Shown here one piece after another: positions 1-9,240 of a DNA stretch of 64,000 nt. Each line of letters starts with the position of its first letter. The stretch's first letter is position 1. Below the pieces are notes generated by a model. That model had not been told where the DNA came from and did no database searches. It saw only the letters and a program-made list of their open reading frames with translations. The stretch is from Paraburkholderia diazotrophica (GTDB taxonomy: Bacteria > Pseudomonadota > Gammaproteobacteria > Burkholderiales > Burkholderiaceae): positions 62,001 through 126,000 of the forward strand of contig NZ_FNYE01000006.1 of the NCBI RefSeq assembly GCF_900108945.1. The letters are read 5' to 3'. The position numbers were made by a program, and so were the translations under genes.

Positions 1-41
1 AGCATCGGCAGCGCAGTAACGCGCGCGCCACGCTGAGACTG

Positions 42-72
42 AAGGGGGAAGCGCGCAAACGTCTTCCCCCTT
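42..72 (-). terminator. hairpin after the DapA-like gene
   Basis: Perfect 10-bp arms (AAGGGGGAAG at 42-51 and CTTCCCCCTT at 63-72) enclose an 11-nt loop just past the stop codon of the minus-strand gene ending at 83. On the minus strand no clean T-tract follows, so it is a terminator-like hairpin rather than a textbook intrinsic terminator. Confidence 0.5.
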
Positions 73-82
73 TGCATGTGCG

Positions 83-1024
83 TCAGACGCGCGTCTGGCG
101 CTGGTCCGCGAATGGACCGAGCCGGCTTGCAAAACGGCGCGCGCATTCGAGTCCGAACGGGGTTGGACGCGTGCCGCGATCGCGAGCGACGTCGAAACCC
201 ATGCGCCATGCGGCGATGCGTTTGCCGTAGCAGGTCAACGCGTCGAGCGATTGCATCACGAATACGATCGACGACAGGATGTCTTCGTACAGCGCTTCTG
301 CGTTCGCGTGATCGCCTTTGGCAAAAGCGTCGTAAATGGCAGCTTGCCAGTCGAATGTATCGGGCGCAACGATCAGTCCCGCGCAACCGGCGCGAAGATT
401 GTCGATGAGTTCCTGTCCACCGCGTCCATTGAAAACGGGCAGTCGACTGCCTTGTTCCCGCAGGCGTTCTATCGTCGATTGAATGACCGCGGCCGGGCCT
501 TCGCCTTTTAGCCACTGGAATTGCGGGCACTGCGCCGAAAGCGCGACGAGCGATTGCGCCGACAAGCCGACGCCCAGGTACTCAGGCGCATTCTGAATGC
601 CTACGGGCACGTTCACGCGCGCCATGACTTGCGAGAAGAAATCGAAGTAGAACGATTCCGGTTTGTCGCGCATGGAAGGCGGCTGAAGGATCAGCGACGA
701 CGCGCCGAGTTCCACCGTGTAATCCGCGAGCGCGAGTTGCGCATCGACGGTATCGCCCGTGATCGTGACGGCCAGAGGAACGCGCTCGTCGATGTGTTTG
801 CTGGCCCATTCGATAAAGCGTTGCTTCTCTTTGAGCGACAGGCGGTTCACTTCAGTCGCAAGGCCAAGAATCACGATGCCGCGTGCGCCTGCTTCGATCG
901 TGCGATCGATCTGCGTGTGAATGGCGCGCTGGTCGAGTGCGTTGTCGGCGTCGAAGTACGCGTAGAGCACGGGCCATATGCCGCGCGGCGAAAAAGGATC
1001 GAGGCGTGACGTCATGATCGTCAT
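83..1024 (-). CDS. DapA-family aldolase/dehydratase (dihydrodipicolinate synthase-like)
   Basis: About 313 residues, the usual DapA-superfamily length, forming a TIM-barrel lyase. The N-terminal part carries the GARGIVILGLATE segment typical of the family. The LKGE stretch near residue 170 supplies the expected Schiff-base lysine. An in-frame open stretch runs upstream to 1237 but overlaps the dehydratase gene, so I start at the ATG at 1024 (a second ATG lies at 1015). The gene follows the IlvD-type dehydratase by 13 bp on the same strand and is surely co-transcribed. The pair resembles the sugar-acid routes in which an IlvD/Edd enzyme makes a 2-keto-3-deoxy acid and a DapA-type enzyme dehydrates or cleaves it, as for L-arabinonate. 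The exact substrate cannot be read from sequence. Confidence 0.85.
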   Translation of the reverse strand: MTIMTSRLDPFSPRGIWPVLYAYFDADNALDQRAIHTQIDRTIEAGARGIVILGLATEVNRLSLKEKQRFIEWASKHIDERVPLAVTITGDTVDAQLALADYTVELGASSLILQPPSMRDKPESFYFDFFSQVMARVNVPVGIQNAPEYLGVGLSAQSLVALSAQCPQFQWLKGEGPAAVIQSTIERLREQGSRLPVFNGRGGQELIDNLRAGCAGLIVAPDTFDWQAAIYDAFAKGDHANAEALYEDILSSIVFVMQSLDALTCYGKRIAAWRMGFDVARDRGTRPTPFGLECARRFASRLGPFADQRQTRV

Positions 1025-1037
1025 GATCGATGCCGTA

Positions 1038-2750
1038 TCAATGTGATTCGCGCGGCACGGGCGCACCGCTCGCGCCGACGAGGAAGTCGAGGTCGGCGCC
1101 CTGGTCGGCCTGCAACACGTGCTCGACGTAGAGCCGGTAGTAGCCGCGCGCAGGCAATTCAGGCGCTTGCCATGCGGCGCGGCGCCGTTCGAGTTCTTCG
1201 TCGGATACGTCGAGATGCAGACGCCGCGCGTCGACATCGAGCTCGATCATGTCGCCCGTCTGCACCAGTGCTAGCGGCCCGCCTGCCGCCGCTTCGGGCG
1301 ACACGTGCAGCACGACGGCGCCGTACGCCGTGCCGCTCATGCGGCCGTCGGAAATGCGGACCATGTCCGTGATGCCCTTTTGCAGGACCTTTTTCGGCAA
1401 CGGCATGTTGCCCACTTCCGCGAAGCCCGGATAGCCTTTCGGCCCCGCGCCTTTGAGCACCATCACGCAGTGCTCGTCGATATCGAGCGAGTCGTCGTCG
1501 ATCTTCGCGTGCAGTTCTTCGACGTTCTCGAATACCACCGCGCGGCCTCGATGCCTGAGCAACGAAGTTGTCGCCGCCGACGGCTTGATGACGGCGCCGT
1601 TCGGCGCGAGATTGCCTCTGAGCACGGCGATGCCCGCATGCGGCTTGAACGGCTCGGCGAAGGTCGTGATCACTTTCTGGTCATAGTTGGGCGCGTCGCA
1701 GACGTTCTCCCAGATCGTCTTGCCGTTGACGGTCAATGCATCGCAATGCAGAAGACCTTGCTCGCCCAGTTGACGTAGCACCGCGGGCAAGCCGCCCGCG
1801 TAATAAAAATCTTCCATCAGGTGCTCGCCCGACGGCTGCAGATTCACGAGGCACGGCACATTCGATCCGAGTTCCCAGTCTTCGAGCTTGAGGTCGACGC
1901 CGATGCGCTTCGCGAGCGCGATCAGATGCACGACGGCATTCGTCGATCCGCCGATCGCTGCGTTTGTGCGTATCGCGTTTTCGAAGGCCTCGCGTGTGAG
2001 GATCTTGTCCATCGTCACGTCGTCGCGCACCATCTCGACGATGCGCCTTCCCGCGAGATGCGCAAGCACCTGGCGGCGCGCATCGACTGCGGGAATCGCC
2101 GCGTTGTGCGGCAGGCCCATGCCGAGCGATTCGACCATCGACGCCATCGTCGATGCCGTGCCCATCGTCATGCAATGGCCGCGCGAGCGGTTCATGCACG
2201 ACTCGGCGTCGACGAATTCCTGCTGGCTCATCGTGCCCGCGCGCACTTCTTCGGACATTTGCCACACGCCCGTGCCCGAGCCGAGCGTGCGTCCGCGAAA
2301 GCGGCCGTTGAGCATCGGCCCGCCCGAGACAGCCAGCGCGGGCAGATTGCACGAAGCCGCGCCCATCAGCAGCGCTGGCGTGGTCTTGTCGCAACCGACC
2401 AGCAGAATCACGCCGTCAATCGGATTGCCGCGTATCGACTCCTCGACATCCATCGAAGCCAGGTTGCGAAACAGCATCGCCGTGGGCCGCAGATTCGATT
2501 CGCCTAGCGACATCACGGGGAATTCGAGTGGCAGGCCGCCCGCTTCGCGTACACCGCGTTTGACGTACTCGGCGAGTTCGCGAAAGTGAGCGTTGCAGGG
2601 CGTCAGTTCGGACCACGTATTGCAGATGCCGATCACGGGCCGGCCATCGAATTCGTCATGAGGAATGCCCTGATTCTTCATCCACGAGCGGTGGATGAAG
2701 CCGTCCTTGTCGTTGCCGCCGAACCAGCTTTGCGAGCGAAGTTTGCGCAT
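1038..2750 (-). CDS. IlvD/Edd-family sugar-acid dehydratase (L-arabinonate dehydratase-like)
   Basis: 570 residues, full length for the IlvD/Edd family of Fe-S and Mg dependent dehydratases. Visible family motifs include ICNTWSELTPCNAH near residue 50, the LVGCDKTTPALLMGA loop with its cluster cysteine, GGPMLNGRF, NRSRGHCMTMGTASTM and the C-terminal ISDGRMSGTAYG. The opening SQSWFGGNDKDGFIHRSWMK is characteristic of the sugar-acid branch rather than of true dihydroxy-acid dehydratase IlvD, so a role in biosynthesis of branched amino acids is unlikely. It probably dehydrates an aldonic acid such as L-arabinonate and passes the 2-keto-3-deoxy product to the DapA-like enzyme encoded 13 bp downstream. 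The start ATG at 2750 has AGGAGAC just upstream on the minus strand. Confidence 0.88.
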   Translation of the reverse strand: MRKLRSQSWFGGNDKDGFIHRSWMKNQGIPHDEFDGRPVIGICNTWSELTPCNAHFRELAEYVKRGVREAGGLPLEFPVMSLGESNLRPTAMLFRNLASMDVEESIRGNPIDGVILLVGCDKTTPALLMGAASCNLPALAVSGGPMLNGRFRGRTLGSGTGVWQMSEEVRAGTMSQQEFVDAESCMNRSRGHCMTMGTASTMASMVESLGMGLPHNAAIPAVDARRQVLAHLAGRRIVEMVRDDVTMDKILTREAFENAIRTNAAIGGSTNAVVHLIALAKRIGVDLKLEDWELGSNVPCLVNLQPSGEHLMEDFYYAGGLPAVLRQLGEQGLLHCDALTVNGKTIWENVCDAPNYDQKVITTFAEPFKPHAGIAVLRGNLAPNGAVIKPSAATTSLLRHRGRAVVFENVEELHAKIDDDSLDIDEHCVMVLKGAGPKGYPGFAEVGNMPLPKKVLQKGITDMVRISDGRMSGTAYGAVVLHVSPEAAAGGPLALVQTGDMIELDVDARRLHLDVSDEELERRRAAWQAPELPARGYYRLYVEHVLQADQGADLDFLVGASGAPVPRESH

Positions 2751-3220
2751 GATGTCTCCTGGGTCTGCTTCGTTTTATCTGCTTCTTCGTTGTCCTGTCG
2801 CTGCAAGATGAGCTTAGCCGATTCGTCGCGCGATGCATGCACCCATGCCGTAGCGGCTCGCGTCGCGGAGCAGCGCAGTTGCATTGCAGCAGAGCGCGAC
2901 CGAGGACAAAACCCCATCGACATTGCCGCTGTCCTGTGGCAAGGCACGGCCGTACAAGCCGCGCGACGGATCGGCTGGATCGCCGAATGGACTCGGACCT
3001 TTCCACAAGCGACATGCGCATCCGTTCATCACGCACTGCACCATCGTCACAAACCCTTGCTGGGCAAGGCTCGCAGCGATCCTCTAACGGCCGTTCTCTT
3101 TTGCCCGTGTCGTATTTCCGCAAGCGTCTGTCGCAATTAGTCGGCTAGGCGGGGTTTTTTCTGGCAACTATGTAGTCACACTGTGCGGGCCGGCGCCTGC
3201 ACCACGAGGAGATGGAGTCA
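2751..3220. other. divergent intergenic region, sugar-acid pair / choline transporter
   Basis: About 470 bp between two divergently transcribed operons, so it must hold promoters for both. Short open frames here have no family features or ribosome sites and I do not regard them as genes. No convincing operator dyad stood out. Confidence 0.6.
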
Positions 3221-4402
3221 ATGAAATCCCCAAAGGTCGTGGTCGAAGGTTTATGTAAGGTTTTCGGGCCCAACCCGAAACTGGCTCAGGACATGCTCTC
3301 GCGAGGTGCGTCGAAAGACGAGGTCTTCGCCAAAACGGGGCATGTCGTGGGCGTTCACAATGCGTCCTTCGATGTGCAGGAAGGCGAGATTTTCGTGCTA
3401 ATGGGCCTGTCGGGTTCCGGCAAGTCCACGCTGATCCGTCTCATCAACCGGCTCGTCGAACCGACGGCCGGCAAGGTCATCATCGATGGCCGCGATGTTG
3501 CGGCCATCAAGCGATCCGAGTTGACGTCGCTGCGCCGCACCGACATGAGCATGGTGTTCCAGTCGTTCGCGCTGATGCCGCAACGCACGGTGCTGGCGAA
3601 TGCCGCGTTCGGTCTCGAAGTGGCTGGCATGGGACGCAAGGAGCGCGAGAAGCGCGCGCTCGACGTGCTCGAGCAGGTGGGCCTCGCGACGTTCGCGGGC
3701 AAGCTGCCGTCAGAGCTGTCGGGCGGCATGCAGCAGCGCGTGGGTCTTGCGCGTGCGCTTGCCGTGAACCCGTCGCTGATGATCATGGACGAGGCGTTCT
3801 CCGCGCTTGATCCGTTGAAGCGCAAGGAAATGCAGAACGTGCTGCTGGAACTGCAAAAGAACCAGCGCCGCACGATCCTGTTCGTGTCGCACGATCTCGA
3901 AGAGGCGCTGCGCATCGGCAGCCGCATCGCGATCATGGAGGGCGGCCGCGTGGTGCAGATCGGCTCGCCGCAGGACATCATCGCGAATCCCGCCGACGAC
4001 TACGTGCGCGCGTTCTTCGAAGGCGTCGATACGAGCCGCTATCTGACGGCGGGCGATCTGATGCAGGCGAACGGCGTGCCCACCGTGCGCGATCTGGATC
4101 ACGCGAGCGTCGCCGAGTCGCTGAACGGCAGCGCCGAATACGCATTCGTGCTGGATGCGGAGCGGCGCATTCGCGGCTTCGTCACGCGCGATGCGATGAG
4201 TAACGGGAGTAACGGAACAGCGTCGCTCAAGAAGATCGAATGCATTTCGCGCGGCGCGCCGCTCGAACATGTTGTGTCGCGCGTGTGCGCGAGCACGACC
4301 GCGCTGCCTGTGGTCGACGACGAAGACCGCTATTGCGGTTCCGTCGATCAGGCAGCTGTTCTGAAAGTCATTACGCGCAATCGAGGTGGTGCCCATGTCT
4401 GA
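3221..4402 (+). CDS. proV: choline/glycine betaine ABC transporter ATP-binding protein (ProV/ChoV)
   Basis: 393 residues. Walker A (GLSGSGKST, about residues 62-70), the Q-loop (VFQSFALMP), the signature LSGGMQQR (166-173) and Walker B (LMIMDE, 186-191) are intact. A C-terminal extension of about 110 residues has the weak paired-CBS character of ProV/OpuAA proteins, where it senses ionic strength. An ATG at 3212 is in frame, but GAGGAG at 3206-3211 abuts it and is well spaced for the ATG at 3221, so I use the latter. The gene overlaps the permease gene by 8 bp. It energises the inner-membrane import of choline or betaine with the permease and the binding protein encoded downstream. Confidence 0.92.
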   Translation: MKSPKVVVEGLCKVFGPNPKLAQDMLSRGASKDEVFAKTGHVVGVHNASFDVQEGEIFVLMGLSGSGKSTLIRLINRLVEPTAGKVIIDGRDVAAIKRSELTSLRRTDMSMVFQSFALMPQRTVLANAAFGLEVAGMGRKEREKRALDVLEQVGLATFAGKLPSELSGGMQQRVGLARALAVNPSLMIMDEAFSALDPLKRKEMQNVLLELQKNQRRTILFVSHDLEEALRIGSRIAIMEGGRVVQIGSPQDIIANPADDYVRAFFEGVDTSRYLTAGDLMQANGVPTVRDLDHASVAESLNGSAEYAFVLDAERRIRGFVTRDAMSNGSNGTASLKKIECISRGAPLEHVVSRVCASTTALPVVDDEDRYCGSVDQAAVLKVITRNRGGAHV

Positions 4403-5300
4403 GATCATTCCACTCGGCCGTTGGGTCGACCAGTCCGTTCACTATCTGCTCGACCACGACGCGAGCACGTTCGATTCGATCGGCAAGGCGATCGAGAGCT
4501 TCGCCGCGATGATCGAACATGGCCTGCAGGCTATTCCGATGTGGGCGTTGATGGCGTTCTTCATCGCGATCGGCTTGTGGCGCGTGGGCTGGCGCTTTGC
4601 GATATTCGCCACTGCTTCGCTATTGCTGATCTACGCGACAGGCTTCTGGGACCAGACGGTCATCACATTGGGCCTCACGCTGTCGTCGACGCTGATCAGC
4701 CTCGTCTTCGGCATTCCGCTCGGCATCTGGGCGGCGAAGAACAAGCATGTGCAGATGGTCGTGCGCCCGATTCTCGACCTGATGCAGACGATGCCTGCCT
4801 TCGTCTATCTGATTCCTGCCGCGATGCTGTTCGGCCTTGGTCGCGTGCCTGGCATTCTCTCCACCGTGATCTTCGCGATGCCGCCCGCCGTGCGTCTGAC
4901 GAGCCTCGGCATCAAGCACGTGAACCGTGAAATCGTCGAAGCAGGGCAGGCGTTCGGCTGCACGCCGTGGCAACTGCTCTACAAGGTGCAGTTCCCGAAT
5001 GCGCTGCCTTCTATCATGCAGGGCGTGAACCAGACGATCATGATGGCGCTGTCGATGGTGATCATCGCGTCGATGGTGGGGGCTGGCGGTCTCGGCAACG
5101 ATGTGCTCGCGAGTATTCAGCGCCTCGATATCGGCCTCGGATTCGAAAGCGGTCTGTCCGTCGTGCTGCTCGCCATCATTCTGGACCGCATCACCGAGAG
5201 CTTCGGCCGCTCGCCCGGCACGTCCGCCGCGCCGCGCTTCGCCGGTCTGCGCAGCGTGATGCGCGTGCGCCGCGAACAGGCGGTGGTCGCGCAAAGCTGA
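4395..5300 (+). CDS. proW: choline/betaine ABC transporter permease (ProW/ChoW)
   Basis: 301 residues with about six hydrophobic membrane segments. The EAA-loop region (EIVEAGQAFGCTPWQLLYKV, around residue 180) is that of the OpuAB/ProW permease family. I chose ATG 4395, which has GAGGTGG at 4383-4389 upstream; a GTG at 4386 is in frame but lies inside that ribosome site. The start overlaps the end of the ATPase gene, indicating translational coupling. It forms the membrane channel for choline or betaine import. Unusually, the periplasmic binding protein gene does not follow directly but sits beyond a regulator gene. Confidence 0.92.
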   Translation: MSEIIPLGRWVDQSVHYLLDHDASTFDSIGKAIESFAAMIEHGLQAIPMWALMAFFIAIGLWRVGWRFAIFATASLLLIYATGFWDQTVITLGLTLSSTLISLVFGIPLGIWAAKNKHVQMVVRPILDLMQTMPAFVYLIPAAMLFGLGRVPGILSTVIFAMPPAVRLTSLGIKHVNREIVEAGQAFGCTPWQLLYKVQFPNALPSIMQGVNQTIMMALSMVIIASMVGAGGLGNDVLASIQRLDIGLGFESGLSVVLLAIILDRITESFGRSPGTSAAPRFAGLRSVMRVRREQAVVAQS

Positions 5301-5368
5301 ATCGCTGTCGTATCGATACTGGCGCCAGGTCTCCGGCGCCTGCAATACAACCAATAAGTGATCGTCCC

Positions 5369-5390
5369 GCGAGAGCCTCAGGGCTCTTGC
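5369..5390. other. hairpin between permease and regulator genes
   Basis: GCGAGAGCC and GGCTCTTGC form a nine-position stem (one wobble or mismatch) around a short loop, immediately before the regulator start. No T-tract follows. It may trim or attenuate read-through from proVW into the regulator. Confidence 0.35.
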
Positions 5391-5391
5391 G

Positions 5392-6411
5392 GTGGCCGAA
5401 CACATTTTTTCTTTGTGCATCACGGAGCGCAACGTGACGTCTACCAGGGCCGAAGCGGCGTTGTCGAATCTTGCGCATGTGGGCTTTCTGACGTTGCCCA
5501 GTTTTTCGATGATCGCGTTCACGAGCGCGGTCGAGGTGCTGCGAATGGCGAACTATGTGTCGCGCGCGCAGCACTATCGCTGGTCGGTCCTCACGCATGA
5601 CGGCGTGCCCGTGCGGGCGAGCAACGGCATGATCGTCAAGCCGACGCGCTCGCTCGAAGAAGCGGGCATGCCCGATGTGCTGATCGTCTGCGGCGGCACG
5701 CAGATCCGCAACGCCGTGGATGCGAACATCCGAACCCTGCTCGCGGATGTCGCCGCGCAAGGCGTGCCGTTGGGCGGCATCTGCACGGGCGCGTATGCGC
5801 TGATGGCGGCGGGGCTGCTCGACGGATATAGCTGCGCAGTGCACTGGGAAGATATGTCGGTGCTGCACAAGGAATATCCGCACGTGCGCTTCGCCGACGA
5901 ACTGTTCGTGATCGATCGCGACCGCTTGACCTGCACGGGCGGCACTGCGCCGCTCGACCTGATGCTGAATCTCGTCGGCAGCCGCTTTGGACAGAATCTC
6001 GCGGCGCAGGTGTCGGAGCAGTTCATTCTCGAACGCATCCGCAGCGCGAGCGATCCGCAGCCGATACCCGTCGATGCGCGCGTCGGCTTCTCGCGCGCCG
6101 AGCTGATCGAAGTCGTGCGGCTGATGGAAGCCAATATCGAAGAGCCTCTATCGCTCGAAGAACTTGCGCGGCTCGTGCAGCTGTCGCAACGTCATTTGCA
6201 GCGCATGTTCAAGGTTTATCTGAACGTGTCGCCGACTCACTACTACCTGTCGCTGCGTTTGCGGCGCGCGCGCGATCTGCTGCGCACGACGGACGCATCG
6301 ATTGCGCGCGTGACGGCTGTGTGCGGCTTTCACTCGCCGTGTCATTTCAGCAAAGCCTATCGCGCGCAGTTCGGCCATGCGCCGAGCGTCGAACGGCGTC
6401 AGGCGAGCTAA
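5392..6411 (+). CDS. GlxA-family AraC transcriptional regulator (GbdR-like)
   Basis: 339 residues in two parts. The first (about 25-200) is a class-I glutamine-amidotransferase/DJ-1-like domain with GGICTGAYALMAAGLLDG around Cys131. The second (about 230-335) is a paired AraC helix-turn-helix with the consensus ending in ARVTAVCGFHSPCHFSKAYRAQFGHAPS. This architecture is shared by GbdR, CdhR and related regulators of choline, betaine and carnitine metabolism. It lies between the transporter permease and the choline-binding protein gene, which supports a role in sensing glycine betaine or a derivative and activating this locus. The start is uncertain: GTG 5392 gives the length shown, and later starts would only trim the N-terminus. 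Confidence 0.88.
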   Translation: MAEHIFSLCITERNVTSTRAEAALSNLAHVGFLTLPSFSMIAFTSAVEVLRMANYVSRAQHYRWSVLTHDGVPVRASNGMIVKPTRSLEEAGMPDVLIVCGGTQIRNAVDANIRTLLADVAAQGVPLGGICTGAYALMAAGLLDGYSCAVHWEDMSVLHKEYPHVRFADELFVIDRDRLTCTGGTAPLDLMLNLVGSRFGQNLAAQVSEQFILERIRSASDPQPIPVDARVGFSRAELIEVVRLMEANIEEPLSLEELARLVQLSQRHLQRMFKVYLNVSPTHYYLSLRLRRARDLLRTTDASIARVTAVCGFHSPCHFSKAYRAQFGHAPSVERRQAS

Positions 6412-6435
6412 CAAGATTATCCCGAGGAGAATGCA

Positions 6436-7377
6436 ATGAAACGCAAGCTGATGATGGCGGCTGCCCTGCTGGGCACGGCCGCCGCGACCGCACACGCCGC
6501 CGATCCCGCCGTGTGCCGCAATGTCCGTTTCGCCGACGTCGGCTGGACCGACATCGCCGCGACGACAGGCCTCGCGTCGACGATCTTCCAGGGACTCGGC
6601 TACAACCCGACGAAAACGATTGCGTCGGTGCCCATCACGTTCGCTGGCATCAAGAGCAAACAGATCGACGTATTCCTCGGTTACTGGGCGCCGACGATGG
6701 ACCCGATCATCCAGCCGTTCGTGAAGGCAGGCTCGATCAAGGTACTGGCGACGCCGAATCTGACGGGCGCGAAATACACGCTCGCCGTGCCGGACTATGT
6801 GTACAACGGCGGCCTGAAGAACTTCAGCGACATCCAGAAGTACGCGGACAAGCTCGACGGCAAGGTCTACGGCATCGAGCCGGGCAACGACGGCAATGCG
6901 TTGATCAAGAAGATGATCGACGGCAACCAGTTCGGGCTCGGCAAGTTCAAGCTGGTCGAGTCGAGCGAGGCGGGCATGCTGGTCGAAGTGAACCGCGCGA
7001 TTCGCGAGAAGAAGTGGATCGTGTTCCTCGGCTGGGAACCGCATCCGATGAACGTGCAGATGAAGATCGATTATCTTGCCGGCGGCGACGACGTATTCGG
7101 GCCGAACTACGGCGAGGCGAAAGTCTTCACGGCCACGCCGCCCGACTATGCGCAGCGTTGCCCGAATGCGGCGAAGCTCGTGTCGAACCTGCAGTTCACG
7201 ACGTCGATCGAGAATCACGTGATGGTCCCGATCATGAACAAGGAAGATGCGAACAAGGCCGCGCTGGCGTGGCTGAAGTCCAATCCGCAAGCGCTGGACA
7301 AGTGGCTCGCGGGCGTGCAGACGATCGATGGGAAAGATGGGTTGCCGGCTGTGAAGGCTTATATCGCGGCGCATTGA
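6436..7377 (+). CDS. choX: choline/betaine ABC transporter substrate-binding protein (ChoX-like)
   Basis: 313 residues. A cleavable signal peptide ends at about AHA-21, so the protein is periplasmic. The mature chain has the OpuAC/ChoX fold features: VGWTDIAATTGLASTIFQGLGY, VFLGYWAPTMDP and VFLGWEPHPMN, whose aromatic residues in this family build the cage around a quaternary ammonium group. Similarity in style is closest to ChoX of Sinorhizobium and CaiX-type proteins, so choline is the favoured ligand, with betaine or carnitine possible. AGGAGAATGCA precedes the ATG. It delivers substrate to the proVW products encoded upstream of the regulator. Confidence 0.92.
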   Translation: MKRKLMMAAALLGTAAATAHAADPAVCRNVRFADVGWTDIAATTGLASTIFQGLGYNPTKTIASVPITFAGIKSKQIDVFLGYWAPTMDPIIQPFVKAGSIKVLATPNLTGAKYTLAVPDYVYNGGLKNFSDIQKYADKLDGKVYGIEPGNDGNALIKKMIDGNQFGLGKFKLVESSEAGMLVEVNRAIREKKWIVFLGWEPHPMNVQMKIDYLAGGDDVFGPNYGEAKVFTATPPDYAQRCPNAAKLVSNLQFTTSIENHVMVPIMNKEDANKAALAWLKSNPQALDKWLAGVQTIDGKDGLPAVKAYIAAH

Positions 7378-7394
7378 GTTTCAGCGCTGTTGCA

Positions 7395-7422
7395 CTCCGG
7401 CGTGCTGCGATTCACGCCGGAG
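7395..7422. terminator. bidirectional hairpin between choX and nasS
   Basis: Perfect 10-bp arms CTCCGGCGTG (7395-7404) and CACGCCGGAG (7413-7422) with an 8-nt loop, placed between convergent stop codons at 7377 and 7440. There is no strong T-run on either side, but position and stability fit a shared terminator. Confidence 0.6.
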
Positions 7423-7439
7423 CGCGGTCGAACCAGGCT

Positions 7440-8582
7440 TCACGCCCTGATCGCGAACGCCTTCACATACGCCTCATCGGCAATGCCGTTCCATTCGCGG
7501 CCATCGATCAATAGCGAATTCCGCGCTTGTGCGTGCACCGTCACGCCAACATTCATCGCTGCCCGCCGATAGAGGTCGGTCTGATTGACCTCGCTCGCAA
7601 TCCGCGCAAAATCGCCGCGCCAGTCCGTCATTCGCCAGCGCGCGAATTGCGTAAAGAACCACGCGCCCTCTGACGGATGCGGATAATTCACCGTACCGTC
7701 TTCGAAGAACTGCACCGGGCGGCGCCTTGCATTCGAACCCGCGTTGAGCAAACGCGGCGTGATCGAACCAGCAGGCACACCGACAAACTCATCGGCAGCG
7801 AGCCAGCGCGCGATCTCCACGCGATGCTCGTCATCGTCGAGCCAGCGGCACGCTTCGAGCATCGTTTGCACGAGCGCACGCGCAGTGTTCGGATAGCGCG
7901 TGACGAAATCGCGCCGGCTCGCGAGCACTTTCTCCGGATGATCGGGCCACACTTCGCTCGTCGCCGCAATCGTGCTGCCGACGCCTCGCTCCTGCGCAAC
8001 GGCATTCCACGGCTCGCCGACACACAGCCCGTCGAGCCGGTCCTGCGCGAGCGCATCGACCATCTGCGGCGGCGGGATGACCACGCTCTCGATATCGCGC
8101 AACGGATGCACGCCTTGCGACGCGAGCCAGTAATACAGCCACATCGCGTGCGTGCCTGTCGGGAAGGTCTGCGCGAAAACGGGCTTGCGGCCGAGCGTCG
8201 CGAGCGCGGCGGGCAATGTCTTGTGTTCGTCGAGCGCAGCGGCGAGACGCTTCGATACCGTGATCCCCTGGCCGTTGCGGTTGAGCACCATCAGCACGGC
8301 CATATCGGTTTGCGGTCCGCCGAGGCCGAGTTGCACGCCATACACGAGGCCGTAGAGCGTATGCGCGGCATCGAGATCGCCGGACAGCAGCTTGTCGCGG
8401 ATCGCGGCCCACGACGGCTGCTTGAGCAGTTCGATCGTGAGACCGTGCGCGTGGCCGAATTCGAGCAGCTTCGCGGCGACGAGCGGCGCGGCATCGCTGA
8501 GCGCGACGAAGCCCAGGCGCAAGTGAGTTTTCTCGAGCTTGCCCGATTCGTCGGAGGAGGGGATGTGTGCGGAGGTGTTCAT
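7440..8582 (-). CDS. nasS: NasS nitrate-sensing regulator (NrtA/CmpA-like)
   Basis: 380 residues resembling the nitrate-binding proteins NrtA and CmpA, but without any signal peptide: the N-terminus is polar and goes straight into LRLGFVALSDAAPLVAAK. Family motifs such as HTLYGLVYGVQLGLGG and LDGLCVGEPWNAVA are present. A cytoplasmic NrtA-like protein encoded beside an ANTAR regulator is the hallmark of NasS, which holds NasT inactive until nitrate or nitrite binds. It begins 10 bp after the nasT stop, at the end of the nitrate assimilation operon. Confidence 0.9.
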   Translation of the reverse strand: MNTSAHIPSSDESGKLEKTHLRLGFVALSDAAPLVAAKLLEFGHAHGLTIELLKQPSWAAIRDKLLSGDLDAAHTLYGLVYGVQLGLGGPQTDMAVLMVLNRNGQGITVSKRLAAALDEHKTLPAALATLGRKPVFAQTFPTGTHAMWLYYWLASQGVHPLRDIESVVIPPPQMVDALAQDRLDGLCVGEPWNAVAQERGVGSTIAATSEVWPDHPEKVLASRRDFVTRYPNTARALVQTMLEACRWLDDDEHRVEIARWLAADEFVGVPAGSITPRLLNAGSNARRRPVQFFEDGTVNYPHPSEGAWFFTQFARWRMTDWRGDFARIASEVNQTDLYRRAAMNVGVTVHAQARNSLLIDGREWNGIADEAYVKAFAIRA

Positions 8583-8592
8583 GGGCAGCGCT

Positions 8593-9168
8593 TCAATCTG
8601 GCGAGCCGGCTGCGGCGACGATCTGGCGCGCGACTTCGACGAGCTTCACGCCCTGATTCATCGCGCGCTTGCGCATCGTCGCATAGGCGGCGTTTTCGGT
8701 CATCTTCTGCGAGTCCATCAGCAGGCGTTTCGCGCGGTCGATCAGCTTGCGCTCGGCGAGTTCGTTCTCGGCCTGCGCGAGCCGCTCGCGCAGTTGCGAC
8801 TCCTGCGCGAAGCGCGCGAGCGCGACTTCGAGTATCGGCGCGAGACGTTGCGTCTCGAGCCCTTCGACAAGATAAGCGGTGACGCCCGCGCGGACGGCAT
8901 CGCGTATCAGCTGCTGATTTGCGTCGTTGCTGAACATCAGCACGGGGCGCGGTGCCGTCTCGTTCATTACGGCAAGCTGTTCGAGCGTGTCGCGCGACGG
9001 CGATTCCGTGTCGATGATGATGACGTCCGGCCGTTCGCTTTCGACGGTCTTGTGCAGCGCTTGCGGCGAGGCCGTGGTGGCGAGCATGTCATAGCCGAGC
9101 TGCGCGAGCACGTCGCGCAACTCGCCGATCGGCTTGTCGGTGTCGGTTACGAGCAAAACGCGCAGCAT
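8593..9168 (-). CDS. nasT: NasT ANTAR-domain transcription antiterminator
   Basis: 191 residues: a receiver-like domain (MLRVLLVTDTD, with VIIIDTESPS near residue 52) followed by a short coiled stretch and an ANTAR RNA-binding domain at about 125-185 (ERKLIDRAKRLLM, AYATMRKRAM). In the known NasS-NasT pair the free NasT binds a leader RNA and prevents termination upstream of nitrate and nitrite reductase genes. The ATG at 9168 matches the usual start of the family; a GTG at 9177 is also possible. It lies between nasA and nasS in one transcription unit. Confidence 0.9.
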   Translation of the reverse strand: MLRVLLVTDTDKPIGELRDVLAQLGYDMLATTASPQALHKTVESERPDVIIIDTESPSRDTLEQLAVMNETAPRPVLMFSNDANQQLIRDAVRAGVTAYLVEGLETQRLAPILEVALARFAQESQLRERLAQAENELAERKLIDRAKRLLMDSQKMTENAAYATMRKRAMNQGVKLVEVARQIVAAAGSPD

Positions 9169-9240
9169 GGATGGCACGGCATCGAGTGGTGTGGTTCTAG
9201 CGGGTTCATTGCGTCGGATGGCGGGGTTCTGCCTACGCTT

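Noticed and set aside
1038..2750. Biosynthetic dihydroxy-acid dehydratase IlvD
   Set aside because: The N-terminal pattern and the DapA-like partner fit the sugar-acid branch better.
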